DNA of 64,000 nucleotides from Lactarius indigo (GCA_025766275.1 JAFKAC010000051.1:248001-312000); one strand, 5' to 3'. Counted from the first letter of the stretch, positions 1 to 12,253 are shown. Made by a program: numbers and translations. Notes: generated by a model not told the origin, from the sequence alone.

Positions 1-245
1 GACCACACCGCACCTAACCACGGTCGCCTTGTGTCTGAGTCCCACACGATTCCCCCACCAGGGATGTGTGTAAGCGCATTTTCCCTCACAATCCGGTTCC
101 CCCTCGGGGCCCGGCAACAAAGTGCGCTGAGTGGAGCTGATGGTAAATCTCCTCCCACTTAGCACTTTATTTACGGTATTTAGCTGTCTACGTGTAGACA
201 TTACTAGATACCCCTAAATAAAAGCGCCCTTCCAAAAAAAAAAAA
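1..245 (+). mobile_element. 3' end of a polyA retroposon (cut by window start)
   Basis: Ends in about 12 A (234-245) directly before sequence that in NLR copy 3 is the uninterrupted upstream region (gaaaggctgtgcgcg; compare near 51,605). The last ~200 bp resemble the 3' end of the complete insertion at 38,674-39,627: both carry a TTCCCTCACA block, a TGATGGTAAATCTCCT block, an AGCACTT block and an ATAAAA..GC..TCCAAAA tail. Same non-LTR-type family is inferred. No coding capacity seen. Confidence 0.7.
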
Positions 246-352
246 GAAAGGCTGTGCGCGCTACCTACACACGTTTCCCACCTGAGAAACGTGGTCCTCG
301 GCTCGCATTTTCGACCTGCGCTCTTATCGAACTCAAAGTTACCAAATTTACG

Positions 353-2938
353 ATGTCGACCAGTCTCCAGCCGTCCACCTCAACTCCAAACTTTCATCCG
401 ATCTTCGAGAAAGCCTTGAAAGAGTATAAGAAGAAGACCGGAAAAGAAATCTCTACCCACCCGCTCGCGGAGGAGATAAATGGCTGCGGTTCTATCGAAG
501 CCATCCTCACCGTACTTCAGGGGAAAGCCAACGAACTCAATCAATCCCAGACCAGCGACGAGCGACTCACGAAATGGCTTACGCCAACCGTGAATGTCCT
601 CGATGCTCTCTCTTCCACCCTCGGTGAAGGCGTTGGCACAGTGAGCCCCAGCGTGTTACCTGATTATCGCTTGTGTCCTAACATCAATTTCAGGTATTTC
701 CCCCAACCAAAATTATATTTTCTGCGATGAGTATCCTCCTCGTAGTGAGTTGACTCTCCGCGTTTGATAACCCTTGATAACCCCCCATTTTCCACAGGCG
801 GCTAAGGGTACCGCAGCGAGCCGCGATGTACTCATCGAGCTCTTCGAGAGAATTGAAAACTTCTTTGTACGCCTCCAGACCCACACCGAAGTCGCACCGG
901 CAGCACAGATGACGGATGTGATGGGGAGAGTGATGGCTGAAGTTCTTTCTATGCTTGCGGTCGGGACGAAGGTGATGTATCAAAGCCGAAAGAGTTAGTT
1001 TATCTTCACCGCCAAGCGTTCCCTCGCTGATATTCGCCCAGAAACATTTCTTAAGAGGCTTGTGGGAAGGAATGATATCGAGGACGCGTTGGTGAAGTTG
1101 GATAAATTGGAACAGGGGGAGCTCCGGATGGTGTCTGCGCAAGTGTTAAAGACCACGAGCGATCTGAAGGACACGACAAACGATATCAAGGACGTCACAA
1201 GTGATATCAAGGACGCTACCAGTGATATAAAGGAGGTTACCAGTGACATCAAGGACGGTGCGTAAATATTTCGTCTCGCGGGCCAATTCGTACCGAACCC
1301 CTTCGGATTAGATACGAAGGAAACAAGAGTGATGGTTCAGCAGATCGTCAGCGATGTCACATCCCGCGAATGTTCGTTTCATCGCTTCCTCACCACGAAT
1401 ACTCGTAAAGCTCACACATAATTGTAGGCGAACGGCTCCGAGGATGGTTGACCCCGCCTGATCCATCAACAAACCACACCAACGCGTGCGGCACTCAGCA
1501 TGAGAGAACTGCAGCCTGGGTTTTCGACGACAACATATTTAAGGACTGGGAGTCGTCCCAGTCGGGATCCTTATTGTGGATTCACGGCAAAGGTATGAAC
1601 GTTCCCACTCTGCGGGGACCACCTCACTGACGGCCTCTGGTTTCGTAGCCGGTTCGGGGAAGAGCATCCTCTGGTTCGCCATTCTTTCTCTCCGTATCCA
1701 GATGCTCATGTCCTCGATCAGCTCTGCAATCATCCAGCATGTCCTCACTCTGCGCGATGCTGGGTCAGCCGCCGTCGCCTATTTCTATTTCGATTTTAGA
1801 GACGTCGACAAGAAGAATTGGCGCAGCCTCATCTCTTCACTTCTAATACAACTCTGTTCTCGGTACAAGCCTTGTCTCGATTTACTCTCCCGCATCTATT
1901 CGATCTATAACGACGGAAAGGAACAGCCCAGTGAACGAACTTTGGTCCAGTGCCTCAAAGACATGCTGATGGCGCTATCCTCGTGTCAACTCCCCACCTA
2001 CATCATCCTCGATGCACTTGACGAATGTCCCAATACCTCCGGCATTCCAACTCCGCGAGAACGTGTCCTCGGACTCGTTGAAGATCTTGTTGATCTCCGT
2101 CTTCCGAATCTACGCATTTGCGTTATGAGTCGCCCCGAGATCGACATCCGGACCGCTCTCGAACCTTTGGCGTCAGGCCAGTTTTCCCTTCATGATCAAC
2201 CTGGACAGAAGAAAGATATCACTGAGTATGTCCGCGCTGTGGTCCAATCAGATAGCCGAATGAAAAGATGGAGGGAAGATGACAGAAAATTGGTTATCGA
2301 GAAACTGTCGGAGAAAGCCGATGGCATGTAAGGTGATGCTTCGTTCTTCCCAATACTTATCTTAACATTTCTCGCATAGGTTCCGCTGGGTCTTTTGTCA
2401 ACTGGAGATGTTGAAGCATTGTCTCGCTCCGAGTCTTCGGGATCAACTCAATGAACTACCGAAAAGCCTGGACGAGACGTACGAGCGGGTACTGAAAGAG
2501 ATCGAGTTGACGAACCAAGGCCGCTATGCGCGTCGTCTGCTGCAGTGCCTTGCCGTGGCTATGCGGCCGCTCCGTGTTGAGGAGCTCGCGGAGGTGCTTG
2601 CGTTTGACCTCGATACAACCAAGGCAGAAATTCCGGTGTTTCATGCGGAATGGCGGTGGGAAGACCAAGAGCAAGCTGTGTTGTCTGCTTGTTCGAGCCT
2701 TATTGCCATCGTCGGCATGGATGGTTCCCGGGTGGTCCAATTTTCGCATTTTTCTGTGAAAGAATACCTCACATCGGATCGTCTTTCCACCGCAAGCGGA
2801 GATGTCTCTCGATATTACATTGTCCCTGAATCTGCGCATTTGATAGTTGCTCAGGCCTGCCTTGGGGCTCTACTCAATTCGGATAATTGCGTCATTGAAG
2901 AGAGCGAAGAAGGCAGTATAGGGCACGATAGCACATAA
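353..2938 (+). pseudogene. NLR copy 1, 5' part (helical N-terminus + NACHT), cut by KDZ element
   Basis: Intracellular STAND/NLR receptor of the fungal type. Exons by homology with copies 2 and 3: 353-640, 694-744, 798-993, 1042-1257, 1312-1371, 1428-1592, 1649-1673, 1722-2327, 2380-2936; every splice phase closes. The N-terminal helical region starts MSTSLQP; Walker A reads GKAGSGKS across the 1592/1649 junction; Walker B is in ILDALDECP. The amphipathic TSDIKD repeat (1,141-1,257) has one more unit than copies 2/3. The frame departs from its homologues around LLNSDNCVIEESEE and stops at TAA 2936-2938, abutting the transposon TIR. Most ankyrin repeats are absent; the last ones lie 31 kb downstream. 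Probably non-functional, though a truncated NACHT protein could still be made. Confidence 0.9.
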
Positions 2939-3024
2939 TGACGCAAATAATTAACAATACATTCGTAAAACCCCATGTGCAAATGACCCTAATACATCGG
3001 TGAAACCCATGTGGGCCTACATAG
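2938..3024 (+). repeat. Left terminal inverted repeat (87 bp, imperfect)
   Basis: Pairs with 33910-33996 in inverse orientation. The first 11 bases are identical; further matching blocks are CCCATGTGCAA, TCGG(t/c)(g/a)AA(a/g)CCCATGTGGGCC and a terminal TAG. Equal lengths on both sides; roughly two thirds identity by eye. Confidence 0.88.
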
Positions 3025-5750
3025 TAAAGGCAGACGTAAATCACGAATGGGCCTATTAAATAGAGCTGCCGAATTGTTCGGATGGGGCCAGTGACATCAG
3101 CTGGAGATACCTTACCATGATAAAGAGATGGGCCCACTACACAGAAAACACTTCACAGGTGCTGCCAATAGTCTCAAATGGGCCCAATGTTATTCCTAAG
3201 TGATACTACCGAATTCCTTGAATAGGCCCAGTGCTGCCCCTGAGACACGCCGCCGACAGTCTCAAATGGGCCCGGTACTATTCCCCTGCAATGCTACCGA
3301 ATGCCTTGAACGGGCCCATAATGGCTCCTTGGACATGCTGCCGATAGGATCAAATGGGCCCAGAATTGATCCTTGGTGAAATTGATAATTGTATCGAATG
3401 GGCCCAGTGCCAATCATAAGATATGCTGCCGATGGTCTCAAATGGGCCTGATATTATCCTAAGTGACACTACCGATTTCCTTGAATGGGCCCAGCGTTGC
3501 TCTTAATAAATGCTGCCGATGGTCTCAAATGGGCCCGGTGTTTTCCTAAGTGATGCTACCGATTTCCTTGACTGGGCCCAGTGCCAATCATAAGATATGC
3601 TGCCGATGGTCTCAAATGGGCCCAGTGTTTTCCTGAGTGACACTACCGATTGCTTTGAATAGGCCCGGCGTTCCTCTCGATAAATGCTGCCGATGGCCTC
3701 AAATGGGCCTAGCATTGATACTTGGCGAAATTGCCGATTGCATTGAATGGGCCCAGTGTCAATCATAAGATATGGTACCGATGGTATCAAATGGGCCCAG
3801 TGTTTTCCTGAGCAACACTACCGATTGCTTTGAATAGGCCCAGCGTTGGTCTCAATAAATGCTGTCGATGGCCTCAAATGGGCCCAGAATTGATCCTTGG
3901 TGAAATTGACGATTGCATTGAATGGGCCCAGTGTCAATCATAAGATATGCTGCCGATGGTCTCAAATTGGCCCAGTGTTTTCCTGAGCGACACTACCGAT
4001 TGCTTTGAAGAGGCCCAGCGTTGGTCTCAATAAATGCTGTCGATGGCCTCAAATGGGCCCAGAATTGATCCTTGGTGATATTGACGATTGTATTGAATGG
4101 GCCCAGTGTCAATCATAAGATATGCTGCCGATGGTCTCAAATGGGCCCGGTAATTTCCTAAGTGACACTACCGATTGCTTTGAATAGGCCCAGCATTGCT
4201 CTTAATAAATGCTGCCGATGGCCTCAAATGGGCCCAGAATTGATCCTTGGTGAAATTGACGATTGCACTGAATGGGCCCAGTGTCAATCATAAGATATGC
4301 TGCCGATGGTCTCAAATGGGCCCAGTGTTTTCCTGAGCGACACTACCGATTGCTTTGAATAGGCCCAGCGTTGGTCTCAATAAATGCTGTCGATGGCCTC
4401 AAATGGGCCCAGAATTGATCCTTAGTGAAATTGGCGATCGTATTGAATGGGCCCAGTGTCAGTCATAAGATATGCTGCCGATGGTCTCAAATGGGCCCGG
4501 TAATTTCCTAAGTGACACTACCGATTGCTTTGAATAGGCCCAGCATTGCTCTTAATAAATGCTGCCGATGGCCTCAAATGGGCCCAGAATTGATCCTTGG
4601 TGAAATTGACGATTGCATTGAATGGGCCCAGTGTCAATCATAAGATATGCTGCCGATGGTCTCAAATGGGCCCAGTGTTTTCCTGAGCGACACTACCGAT
4701 TGCTTTGAAGAGGCCCAGTGTTCCTCTCAATAAATGCTGCCGATGGCCTCAAATGGGCCCAGAATTGATCCTTGGTGATATTGACGATTTTATTGAATGG
4801 GCCCAGTGTCAATCATAAGATATGCTGCTGATGGTCTCAAATGGGCCTGGTAATTTCCTAAGTGACACTACCGATTCCCTTGAATGGGCCCAGCGTTGCT
4901 CTTAATAAATGCTGCCGATGGTCTCAAATGGGCCCAGCATTGATCCTTGGTGAAATTGCTGATTGTATTGAATAGACCCGGTGTCAATCACAAGACATGC
5001 TGCCGATGGTCTCAAATGGGCCCAGTGTTGTTCGTCAGTAATACTACTGATTACCTTGAATGGCCAAGTGTTGCAAATGATTCGTGCTGCCGATGGTACC
5101 CCATCGACCCAGTGTCATTCCTGAGTGTCACTACCGATTGCCTTGAATGGGCTCAAAATTGCTAGCGAGATATACTGTCAACAGGCTTAGATGGGCCCAG
5201 CATTGCTTGTGAGACATGCTGCCGATGGGCTCAAATGGGCCCAGCATTGCCCCTTGATGACATCCCTGATCAACTCAATGTTGCTCATGACAAGTTATGA
5301 GGGAAAGCACCGATGGTCTTGAATGGACCCCATGTTGTTTACGAGGGATGCTACCGACAGGCCTAGCATCACTGACAAACCATATTAGGCCCATTTGAGA
5401 CCATCGGCAGCATTTCTTAAGAGCAACTCTGGGCCAATTCAATCTAATCGGTAGTATATCACTTCGGAACAAGACTGCTGACTATGTTGGCTGGGCCCAG
5501 GCATGTTCCTGTGATGCGCAGCCAACAACCTTCAATAGGCCCAGCCACCCATGGTCAGTCCTGAAATGTGTTGCTGATAGCTTTGAATGGGCTAAGAATC
5601 CTTTTAAGGGCCACCATAGATTGCCTTTAATGGCCTGAGCCCTTCCCTCCAGAGTGCTGCCGATGGTCCTGAATGGGCCCAGAATTCTATGGGAAGCACT
5701 GGCATATTTGCCTTGACATGTACCGCCTGAATGATCCCAGTGATACTCAT
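3025..5750 (+). repeat. Left subterminal array: 175-bp higher-order repeat of ~58-bp monomers
   Basis: Monomers follow the scheme TGCCGATGG...TCAAATGGGCCCAG. Three variants (TGCTGCCGATGGTCTC, CACTACCGATTGC, TTGACGATTG types) form a higher-order unit. The landmark ATATGCTGCC recurs at 3421, 3595, 3770, 3945, 4120, 4295, 4470, 4645, 4820 and 4995, i.e. spacing 174-175 throughout. Units before 3421 and after ~5000 are diverged. CTGCCGA is mostly on the + strand here, the reverse of the right array. No gene is visible. Inferred role: transposase binding sites, as in other DNA transposons with subterminal repeats. Confidence 0.93.
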
Positions 5751-5867
5751 TGTTGTCCATCGGCAGCCTATCATTCCCTGCGTTCTTGGCCGGCAAGCTA
5801 TTCTGAGCGCACTCATATGTTTTCCAATCAGAAGCTTTAACATTTGGACTATATAACACTCGATATA

Positions 5868-7219
5868 CTACACGAGGTTCTGCACCTCAGTATTGTCCAA
5901 CTCCTCGATTATTTCATCTATTACCTCACTCATTTCTTTCTCCTGCTGATAGATATTCCATACCTGGGCATGGATTCGACGATTCCTTGACCCTTCAGCA
6001 CGTAAGATGGCGGCCCTGGTGCTGAGATCAAACTCTTCTTGCTGTTGTAAAGCAGAATAGATGGTCAGTGTTGCAAAAATCGGTAGCGGAATATCCAGCG
6101 TACCAGTACCTGCTCGGGAGGATGCTGTACTTGCACATGAAGCACCTCCACACTTTCATCACCATGACCTACCGGCACCTGTGAGTTGGAGGGAGATAGG
6201 TCATTCCCACCGAAAGTTCTGACTGTATACGGTGAGCAAGGTATGCTTCATAATCAGTCAAACTGGTACTCACTGTGTGCTACCGAATGGATTCCAACGC
6301 GCTCTCCAGCCTCGGTAGGCAGGGCCAAGTCTGCCCTAATGTCTTCATTCGGCATCCCATCCTGTCGCAATGGTGCACGGGTTGTCCCCTGAGCACGGGC
6401 CCCAGGTGAGACTGGCGAGTCCATCCCAAAGTCGTCTTGAGCCATTGGCGAGGGTGGCCCATCCATACCAAAACTGTCCAGATCTTCGACCTCATGGTCT
6501 GTATATGCAGAGTAAGACATATTTTATAATCAGTCAAAATGGTACTCACTGTGTGCTGCCGACGAGATTCCTACACTCTCTCCAACCTCGGCAGGTAGGG
6601 CCAAGTCCATCTGGTACTCACCACACGCTGCCGAAGGGTTTCCTACACACTCTCTAACCTCGGCAGGTAGGGCCAAGTCCATCCCAAAGTCGTCTTGAGC
6701 TGTTGGTGAGGGTGGCCCATCCATACCAAAACTGCCCCCATCTCCCACCTCCTGAGGAGCCTCTGAGTTGGTGACGTCATGACCTTTTGGCATCTCAGAG
6801 GCACTGGAAGGTGGGGCATGCTTGCCCCATTCCCAAACTGTACATGCAGAGTTAGGGGTGAATGGAAATCAGTGAAAACGACACTTACCACGTGCTGCCT
6901 TGAGGCTGCCGATGGACCGAGTTGGCAGAGTAGGTGGAGGCGAATCCATCCCAAAGTCAGCTGGAACTGTAGGGGATGGAGATCCACCCATTCCAAAGTC
7001 GTCCTGAGCTACTGGGGATGGAGACCTGCCCATTCCAAAGTCATCCTGAGCTACTGGAGACGGCGATCCATCCATCCCAAAGCTGTGTTTACTTTCTGGG
7101 GATGACTCCCCACCCATGCCATAATCGTCTTGACCTTCGGCAGATAGAAGCGAATCTTCAATGATCCTGAGCTGTTGAGTGCTGACCAATATCGAAAGGG
7201 GAGAGCGAGATTGAGACAT
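5868..7219 (-). CDS. KDZ cargo protein 1 (DDFGMDGSPSP-repeat protein), unknown function
   Basis: Five exons on the minus strand: 7219-6889, 6837-6550, 6498-6274, 6222-6110, 6041-5868 (1,131 nt, 376 aa). Introns are 51, 51, 51 and 68 bp with GT-AG ends, and phases close. The N-terminus (MSQSRSPLSILVSTQQ) leads into repeats of the form AQDDFGM(D/G)GSPSP, then LALPAEVGE-type repeats. The last exon is charged and helical (EEFDLSTRAAILRAE...EVIDEIIEELD), possibly coiled coil. No domain recognised. The three 51-bp introns resemble one another (GTGAGTACC..TTGACTGATTAT), so exon-intron units were duplicated. Divergent from cargo gene 2, sharing a 241-bp promoter gap. Confidence 0.8.
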
Positions 7220-7460
7220 GAAAGTAGAATTTTCTGAGTGGAAATGGTCTGTGTGGAGTGGTCTGATGATGTAGCGATAAGTCGAATGAGTCGGCAATAT
7301 CTCGATTACTTATTATGCAAAGAAGAATCCATGTTCTGCTGAGTCAGGTTGTGAATGGATATTTCGGCAGCTCGGCAGCGGCACCACCCGTCACTAGCAC
7401 AACCTCAACCGACGTGGCAATTGACACCGCTGAACACATTCTTTTTTTTACTTCAACACC
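7220..7460. promoter_or_regulatory. Divergent intergenic promoter region, cargo genes 1 and 2
   Basis: 241 bp between two divergent start codons; contains TCGGCAG-type motifs (near 7291 and 7364-7374). No clear TATA box assigned. Confidence 0.5.
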
Positions 7461-9300
7461 ATGACATCTCTTCTTTCCGTCGCATCAGTGATCGAAGCTG
7501 CCGTTGCTGCTTATGTCTCAGTCCGAGACATAACTGACAGGGCAGAATGGAAATGCCACCTTGAGAAGGAGAAGGTAAGTCCTTGTTTAGGTTTCCATTT
7601 GATCTCATCCCCATTTGAGTTAGGCCAAGGCAACAAAAGTTTTTCGGCAGGTCAAGAAGGACAATTCGGGGGAGGCGCCAGCACTGCATCCCACACTAGC
7701 GGCGCTCTACATCGTATTAGACGCTGATGGTGATCTTTCAGAGATCACCAGGACAAACCCCAGCCTTAAGAGGCATAAGTATTACCAACCTGGGGCCAAG
7801 TTCCCCCAGGACATCTCGGACTTGTTGCCGAGCGAGGGTCGCTGGTGGGAAACCCTTGGTGAGTCATTACAAACTGTCTCATTTGTTTTCTCAATGTCTC
7901 CCCACAGTTGCCAAGTCTCGAAATGTGGGACCACCACCAAAGACGGTCCCACATCACCTGCCGAGGGTGAAGCTCATCCTGCCGGATCCACCTGCCGACT
8001 ATGCGGCAATGCAGGTGGATGGGTCGCAGAAGGTGAGTAATTATATCTCTATTCCGCTGATCATTCTGACTTCCTCCAACAGTTGCTAAGGGCCACCCGC
8101 AACCGAAGGCAGCGCGAAAAGGCTGCCAAAGCTGCTGCCGTGGCCGATTCAAGGAAGCGTAAGCGGCCTTCGCCTTCAGGCGACAAGGCCAAGAAGCGCC
8201 ATGCGGGGCCCTCGCGGCAGCAACGTATGCCCGCGCTCAATGACAAGGACGAGTTTGAGAGTGAGGAAGACGACAGCAAGAGCGACAGCTCCAGTGACAA
8301 TGGCTATGAAGAAGAGGATGAGATCGAGGAGGAAGACGAGATCGAGGAGGACGATGAGGAGGACGAGGAGGACGAGATCGACAACGACGACAACGACGAA
8401 GACGACGACGGCAAGGGTGAAGAGGGTGAGGGAGAAAACGAGGATGAGGGGTATAAGTTCGAGGTGCGTATTCGTTATCTTTTCATTATTCGCAGCTAAA
8501 GGAAATGTAAATAGTGCTCTTGATGCGCCCGTGCAGGGGTCGACTGCCAGACAAGGCCGACAGGGCCTTGCATTTGCTGCAAGGAGAAGAAGCAGCAATG
8601 CAGTCTGATGCCCATCAACGCGAAGACAGGCAAGGCAGATCGGCGGACGCTGACGGCCAAGCAGGTCTTCAAGTTCCGCCTCGAGCAGCTCAAGGGGAAG
8701 CAGCCGAGGCGCGGGGTCAGGGTGGGTTCAAACTCGGTAGCGTTGGCCTCAAGGATGGTTGGGAGGATGAAGCTGGACAGCGGGTCATCTCATGGCCATT
8801 CTCGCTCGGCAGCTTCAGTTTCACCATCTGCAGCTGAGTCGCCTGTCCCACCCTCTGCAGAGCTGTTCCCTGCTGTTGACGCAGCTGCCGAGCCCTCTGT
8901 CCCTACTCCCGCTTCCATTCCCATTATCTCTGCCACCGCCGCCCCTTCCACTGTTGCCGCCGTTCCTCCTACCACTGCCGCCGCCATTCCCCCTGCCGCC
9001 ACCACTCCCATTCCCCCTACCCCTGCCGCCGACTCTCCTGTTCCCATCGACGACCACTCCCCTTCCATAGCCCCCGCTCTCCGTCGGCACGTGTCATCGA
9101 AGAGGAAGAAACTCGTGCCATATGTCTTGGTGCCGAACCCACCACCCTCGGTCTCCTCCTCGCGAAAGCAAAGCTCTGCCGCCCAGGAGTCGCAAGCGCC
9201 ATCTCCCAGCAGCGGCAGCATGGAGGCCTTGGAAAGAAGGGTAGCTGCAATTGAAGAATGGATACGTGCGCAAGATGAGAACTGGAAGGGCGGATTGTAA
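7461..9300 (+). CDS. KDZ cargo protein 2 (acidic tract, Cys cluster, coiled-coil C-terminus)
   Basis: Exons 7461-7574, 7651-7858, 7908-8032, 8083-8463, 8551-9300 (1,578 nt, 525 aa); all phases close. Order: N-terminal region MTSLLSVASVIEAAV; basic KRKRPSP/KKRH stretch that could be a nuclear signal; ~75-residue Asp/Glu tract (8,250-8,450); Cys-rich PCICCKEKKQQC just after the last splice (about residues 282-293), possibly metal binding; Ala/Pro-rich linker; short C-terminal helix MEALERRVAAIEEWIRAQ. The last acceptor (CTGCCAG, 8544-8550) is chosen because the earlier GTGCAG gives a stop after 23 codons. Likely nuclear DNA- or chromatin-associated (inference). No named family recognised. Confidence 0.75.
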
Positions 9301-9910
9301 GGCCTTTTTCATTTTCGGCATCTTTTTTGTCCTGTTCACTATTTCTCTCTGCCTCGGTATCTCTTTACATACTTGTCTCAAATCTAGCTAGTTCACTGCC
9401 CTACTGTACCATTTCTGTATCAAATTCAATCTCCATTTGCTGTCTTGTTTCGCCCTGCGTGATTGTGAGTTGGTTGTAATGTTTCAGCAGCTGTTCAGAG
9501 CTGGTCAAATAACTCACAAGCGGTCTGATTTTATCGCTTAGAGTCGGCGGAGGATTCCTCAGCGTTTGAGAATGTCTACCTCCCCAAATATTTTCAGATC
9601 TCCGAAATCTTATTTACCAAGGCAGCAAAAATGTTGGCTTGAGCTGCCACAACACTAGATCATTGTCAAGGCATTTAATGGCGCTGAAAATTTGCACAAC
9701 ACGTGTATAGATAGATATTTACGTTACACTCTGAGAGACGCTTGGTACGAGTGAGAATTCAGAAAAGGGATGTGAGGGAGATACTAATCATCTGCAGCGG
9801 TGCATGCCCCTTGCTCCTCCTCCTTCTAGCGACCCACTCTGGTCCTGGCAGACATGCCGCTGCTCCTATTGGACACATTCACCTTCTAGAGTCAATGAGG
9901 AAGCTATCAC
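9301..9910. other. Gene-free gap between convergent cargo genes 2 and 3
   Basis: 610 bp of AT-richer sequence holding the 3' ends of both genes; no ORF, RNA or repeat array could be supported. Confidence 0.5.
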
Positions 9911-12083
9911 TTACTGAATTTGCTTAGCCCGCTCAGTAGGCCGCGTTACGCGCGCTGAGCGCCAAGTGTCATTCTGTGCATTTGTCAAACGGCGATCAAC
10001 TTTCTGGCGCTTGGAGGGGGGGGTATCGGCAGTTGCCTGAGTGAGAGGCCCTGAGTTTCAAGGCGCTAGATTGAATTTAGGTCACTTACATGGTCATCAG
10101 GGGAGCGTTCCTGGGCAGGACCCGCCCTTGAGCTGCCGATGGGAGCTGGGTGCTGCATGATGATGCGAGGGTGAGGGTGAGGGCGAGTGCAGGTGCGGGT
10201 GTGAGGAGGTGGAGGAGGTGGTGGGGGGTTGGGAGGGTGTGGGGGCAGAATTCCCCCATCTTCTTGCATCGGCAGCTCCTCATGAGGCTGCTGGCCATTG
10301 GCGCTCTGGTGGGGGTGAGGCCAGAGTTACAGAAACATAAGGGAGCTCAGCTACTTACACTGCTTGGACTCCCAGCACCATCTTCTTGGCTTTGTCCATT
10401 AGACCCACCCCCGGTTGAATGCTCACCATCATAATGCCTGTTAGCCTTATCCACTTTCTTGAAGCGGAATGGGATCTCGCCGGCAGCTCGCCTCTGTATC
10501 CAGTGCTTGAGTAGGGAGTTGGCATCATCGAGACGAATGTGATGGTATTGTGTCAGAGTGACCCCCTCCGGCAGGTACTCAGCAGCGATAAAGTCGCCTT
10601 GGGCCGCATGTATTCTGGCCCATGGGACCCTTCCCTTGCACCCACCAGCAGCAATCCCTGAAAATCAGATAACTGGCTAGGTCGGCAACAGGGAACTGTA
10701 GTTCACTCACGGTACATCTCACTCATGAACTTGCCAATGACCACCTTCTTGTACATGAGGCCCTCGCGATCAATGTCTTCCCATTTCGGCAGCACAGGGT
10801 ACCCATTTTCGTCCATCGGCAGCTTCACCTTAGGGGTTTTATCCTTCCTTTTTCTGTCCTCTTCACCGCTATCAGCGGGGTATTCCCCTACAAAGGTGTC
10901 ATGTTAGTACATTTCTCTTGAAGTGAAATAAACGCCGACCAAAAGACTCGGCAGTCCATCTTGAGAACTCCTCAACCAGTGGGTCCTTTGACCAGCCTTT
11001 GTACCGGGCTTTGAAAGAAGTTCCGCCCAGCTCGTCATTGTTGTCATAGCTATTTGATAGGTTGTTAGATTGTAAGTAGATTGTAAGTAGATAGCTTTGT
11101 ATACGCACAACATGATCGAGGGTCCGTCATCATCACAATACCCCCCCAAAATAGCAACGCGCACTCCATATTGGCGGTACATGGTCTCAGAAAAGTCCCG
11201 GATTGTATGAATACCGTGCTTCTCAAACATCCTTGGTGAGATTTAGTCAACTTCCATCTGGTAAATGATCGGCATGTACATACCGCTGCTGCTGCCGAGG
11301 AGGTACACCTTGCTCTGCCCATTTCTTCGCCTCTGCTCGGTACTTCACCCGTGTGTCTTCATCCAACCTTTCGTCAATTAACTTCACAGCCTTCCTGTAA
11401 CAGCCAAGGTAGCTTCGTGATCCTGACGTTGACCCAGACATTTCAACAGCCATCTTGTCCAGTTCCTGCCGGTGATGGTCAATCAAAATGTCGTGATATG
11501 TCCATCGTTTGCGACGAAAGCTGAATCTTTTGCGCTCCTGTCGGCACTTGTTGTAAAGGTACCGGCGGACAAGCTGCAAAATATCAGGGCTGGACAATGT
11601 AGCCAAGAGTGCACATACTGTTTCTACGACCTTTCTATCAAATTCGGCGCCTTGTCGCCAGTGTCTCTCAATGCGGTCCACCGAATCTTGGACGATTTTT
11701 AACCGACCATCTGCATCGGCAGCTCTGAACTCGGCAGTGTGCTTCTGCAACATGCTCGCTTGTTCATCTGTGATTTCAATGTCCTGCTTTGAGGGGCTGT
11801 GAAGTGACATCAACAGAGGGCATTTGCATAAATACAATGGTTATACACACCTTTCTTCACTTGTGGCACCTCCCACCTCGTCCTCAAGATCGGCAGCGAG
11901 CCAATGTAACTCGCCAGATGCGATTGACCCGAAGTCAGAAGATGGATACGAGCCCTCAGACTCTAGACCTGAGTCATAGTCTTCGTCTGAAGTTTCATCA
12001 TCTGACAGAGCCGCGTCCTTCTCCCCCTTACTGCGATCCACAGAGTTGGGCTTAGCACCTTTCTTGGTTGTTTTTCCAGGCAT
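9911..12083 (-). CDS. KDZ cargo protein 3, large unknown protein (598 aa)
   Basis: Eight exons on the minus strand: 12083-11851, 11796-11284, 11231-11109, 11049-10940, 10887-10711, 10657-10359, 10305-10090, 10036-9911 (1,797 nt). Seven introns of 52-59 bp, all phases close. N-terminus basic then acidic (LSDDETSDEDYDSGLESE); middle region helical and charged with RRYLYNKCRQERKRFSFRRK and a block MFEKHGIHTIRDFSETMYR followed by GVRVAILGGYCDDDG; then KGWSKDPLVEEFSRW, a Pro-rich stretch, and a basic C-terminus PPSKRQKVDRR. The middle block resembles a family of uncharacterised agaricomycete proteins I have seen near KDZ genes, but I cannot name it. One 5' splice site reads GTCGGC (10939). Divergent from the TET gene across 170 bp. 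Confidence 0.78.
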
Positions 12084-12253
12084 GGGGAAGATTCACGGGA
12101 GGGACAGACCGAAGGACTGAGAATCTGTGGCAGTTTAAGTGACGATATCACATGCTCGGCAGTGTGGGTTTGTTTATCAGCAGCTAAAAAAACTACGGAA
12201 TTCGGGTGGATCGGCAGCTAGTCTTCTGTGCCAAGTTCCTTAACGGTTAGAAT
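12084..12253. promoter_or_regulatory. Divergent promoter region of cargo gene 3 and TET/JBP gene
   Basis: 170 bp between divergent starts with TCGGCAG at 12156 and 12211 and a related ATCAGCAGC at ~12177. Shared regulation is an inference. Confidence 0.5.

Noticed and set aside
3421..4995. Centromeric or host satellite DNA
   Set aside because: Only ~1.6 kb of regular units, placed subterminally in a TIR-bounded element and mirrored by a related-motif array at the other end.
3025..5750. CRISPR-like repeat-spacer array
   Set aside because: No constant direct repeat with unique spacers; the whole unit repeats, and the context is a eukaryotic transposon.
8176..8598. Antisense Val/Leu-rich ORF opposite the acidic tract of cargo gene 2
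   Set aside because: Shadow of the GAN/GAC-rich acidic coding sequence.
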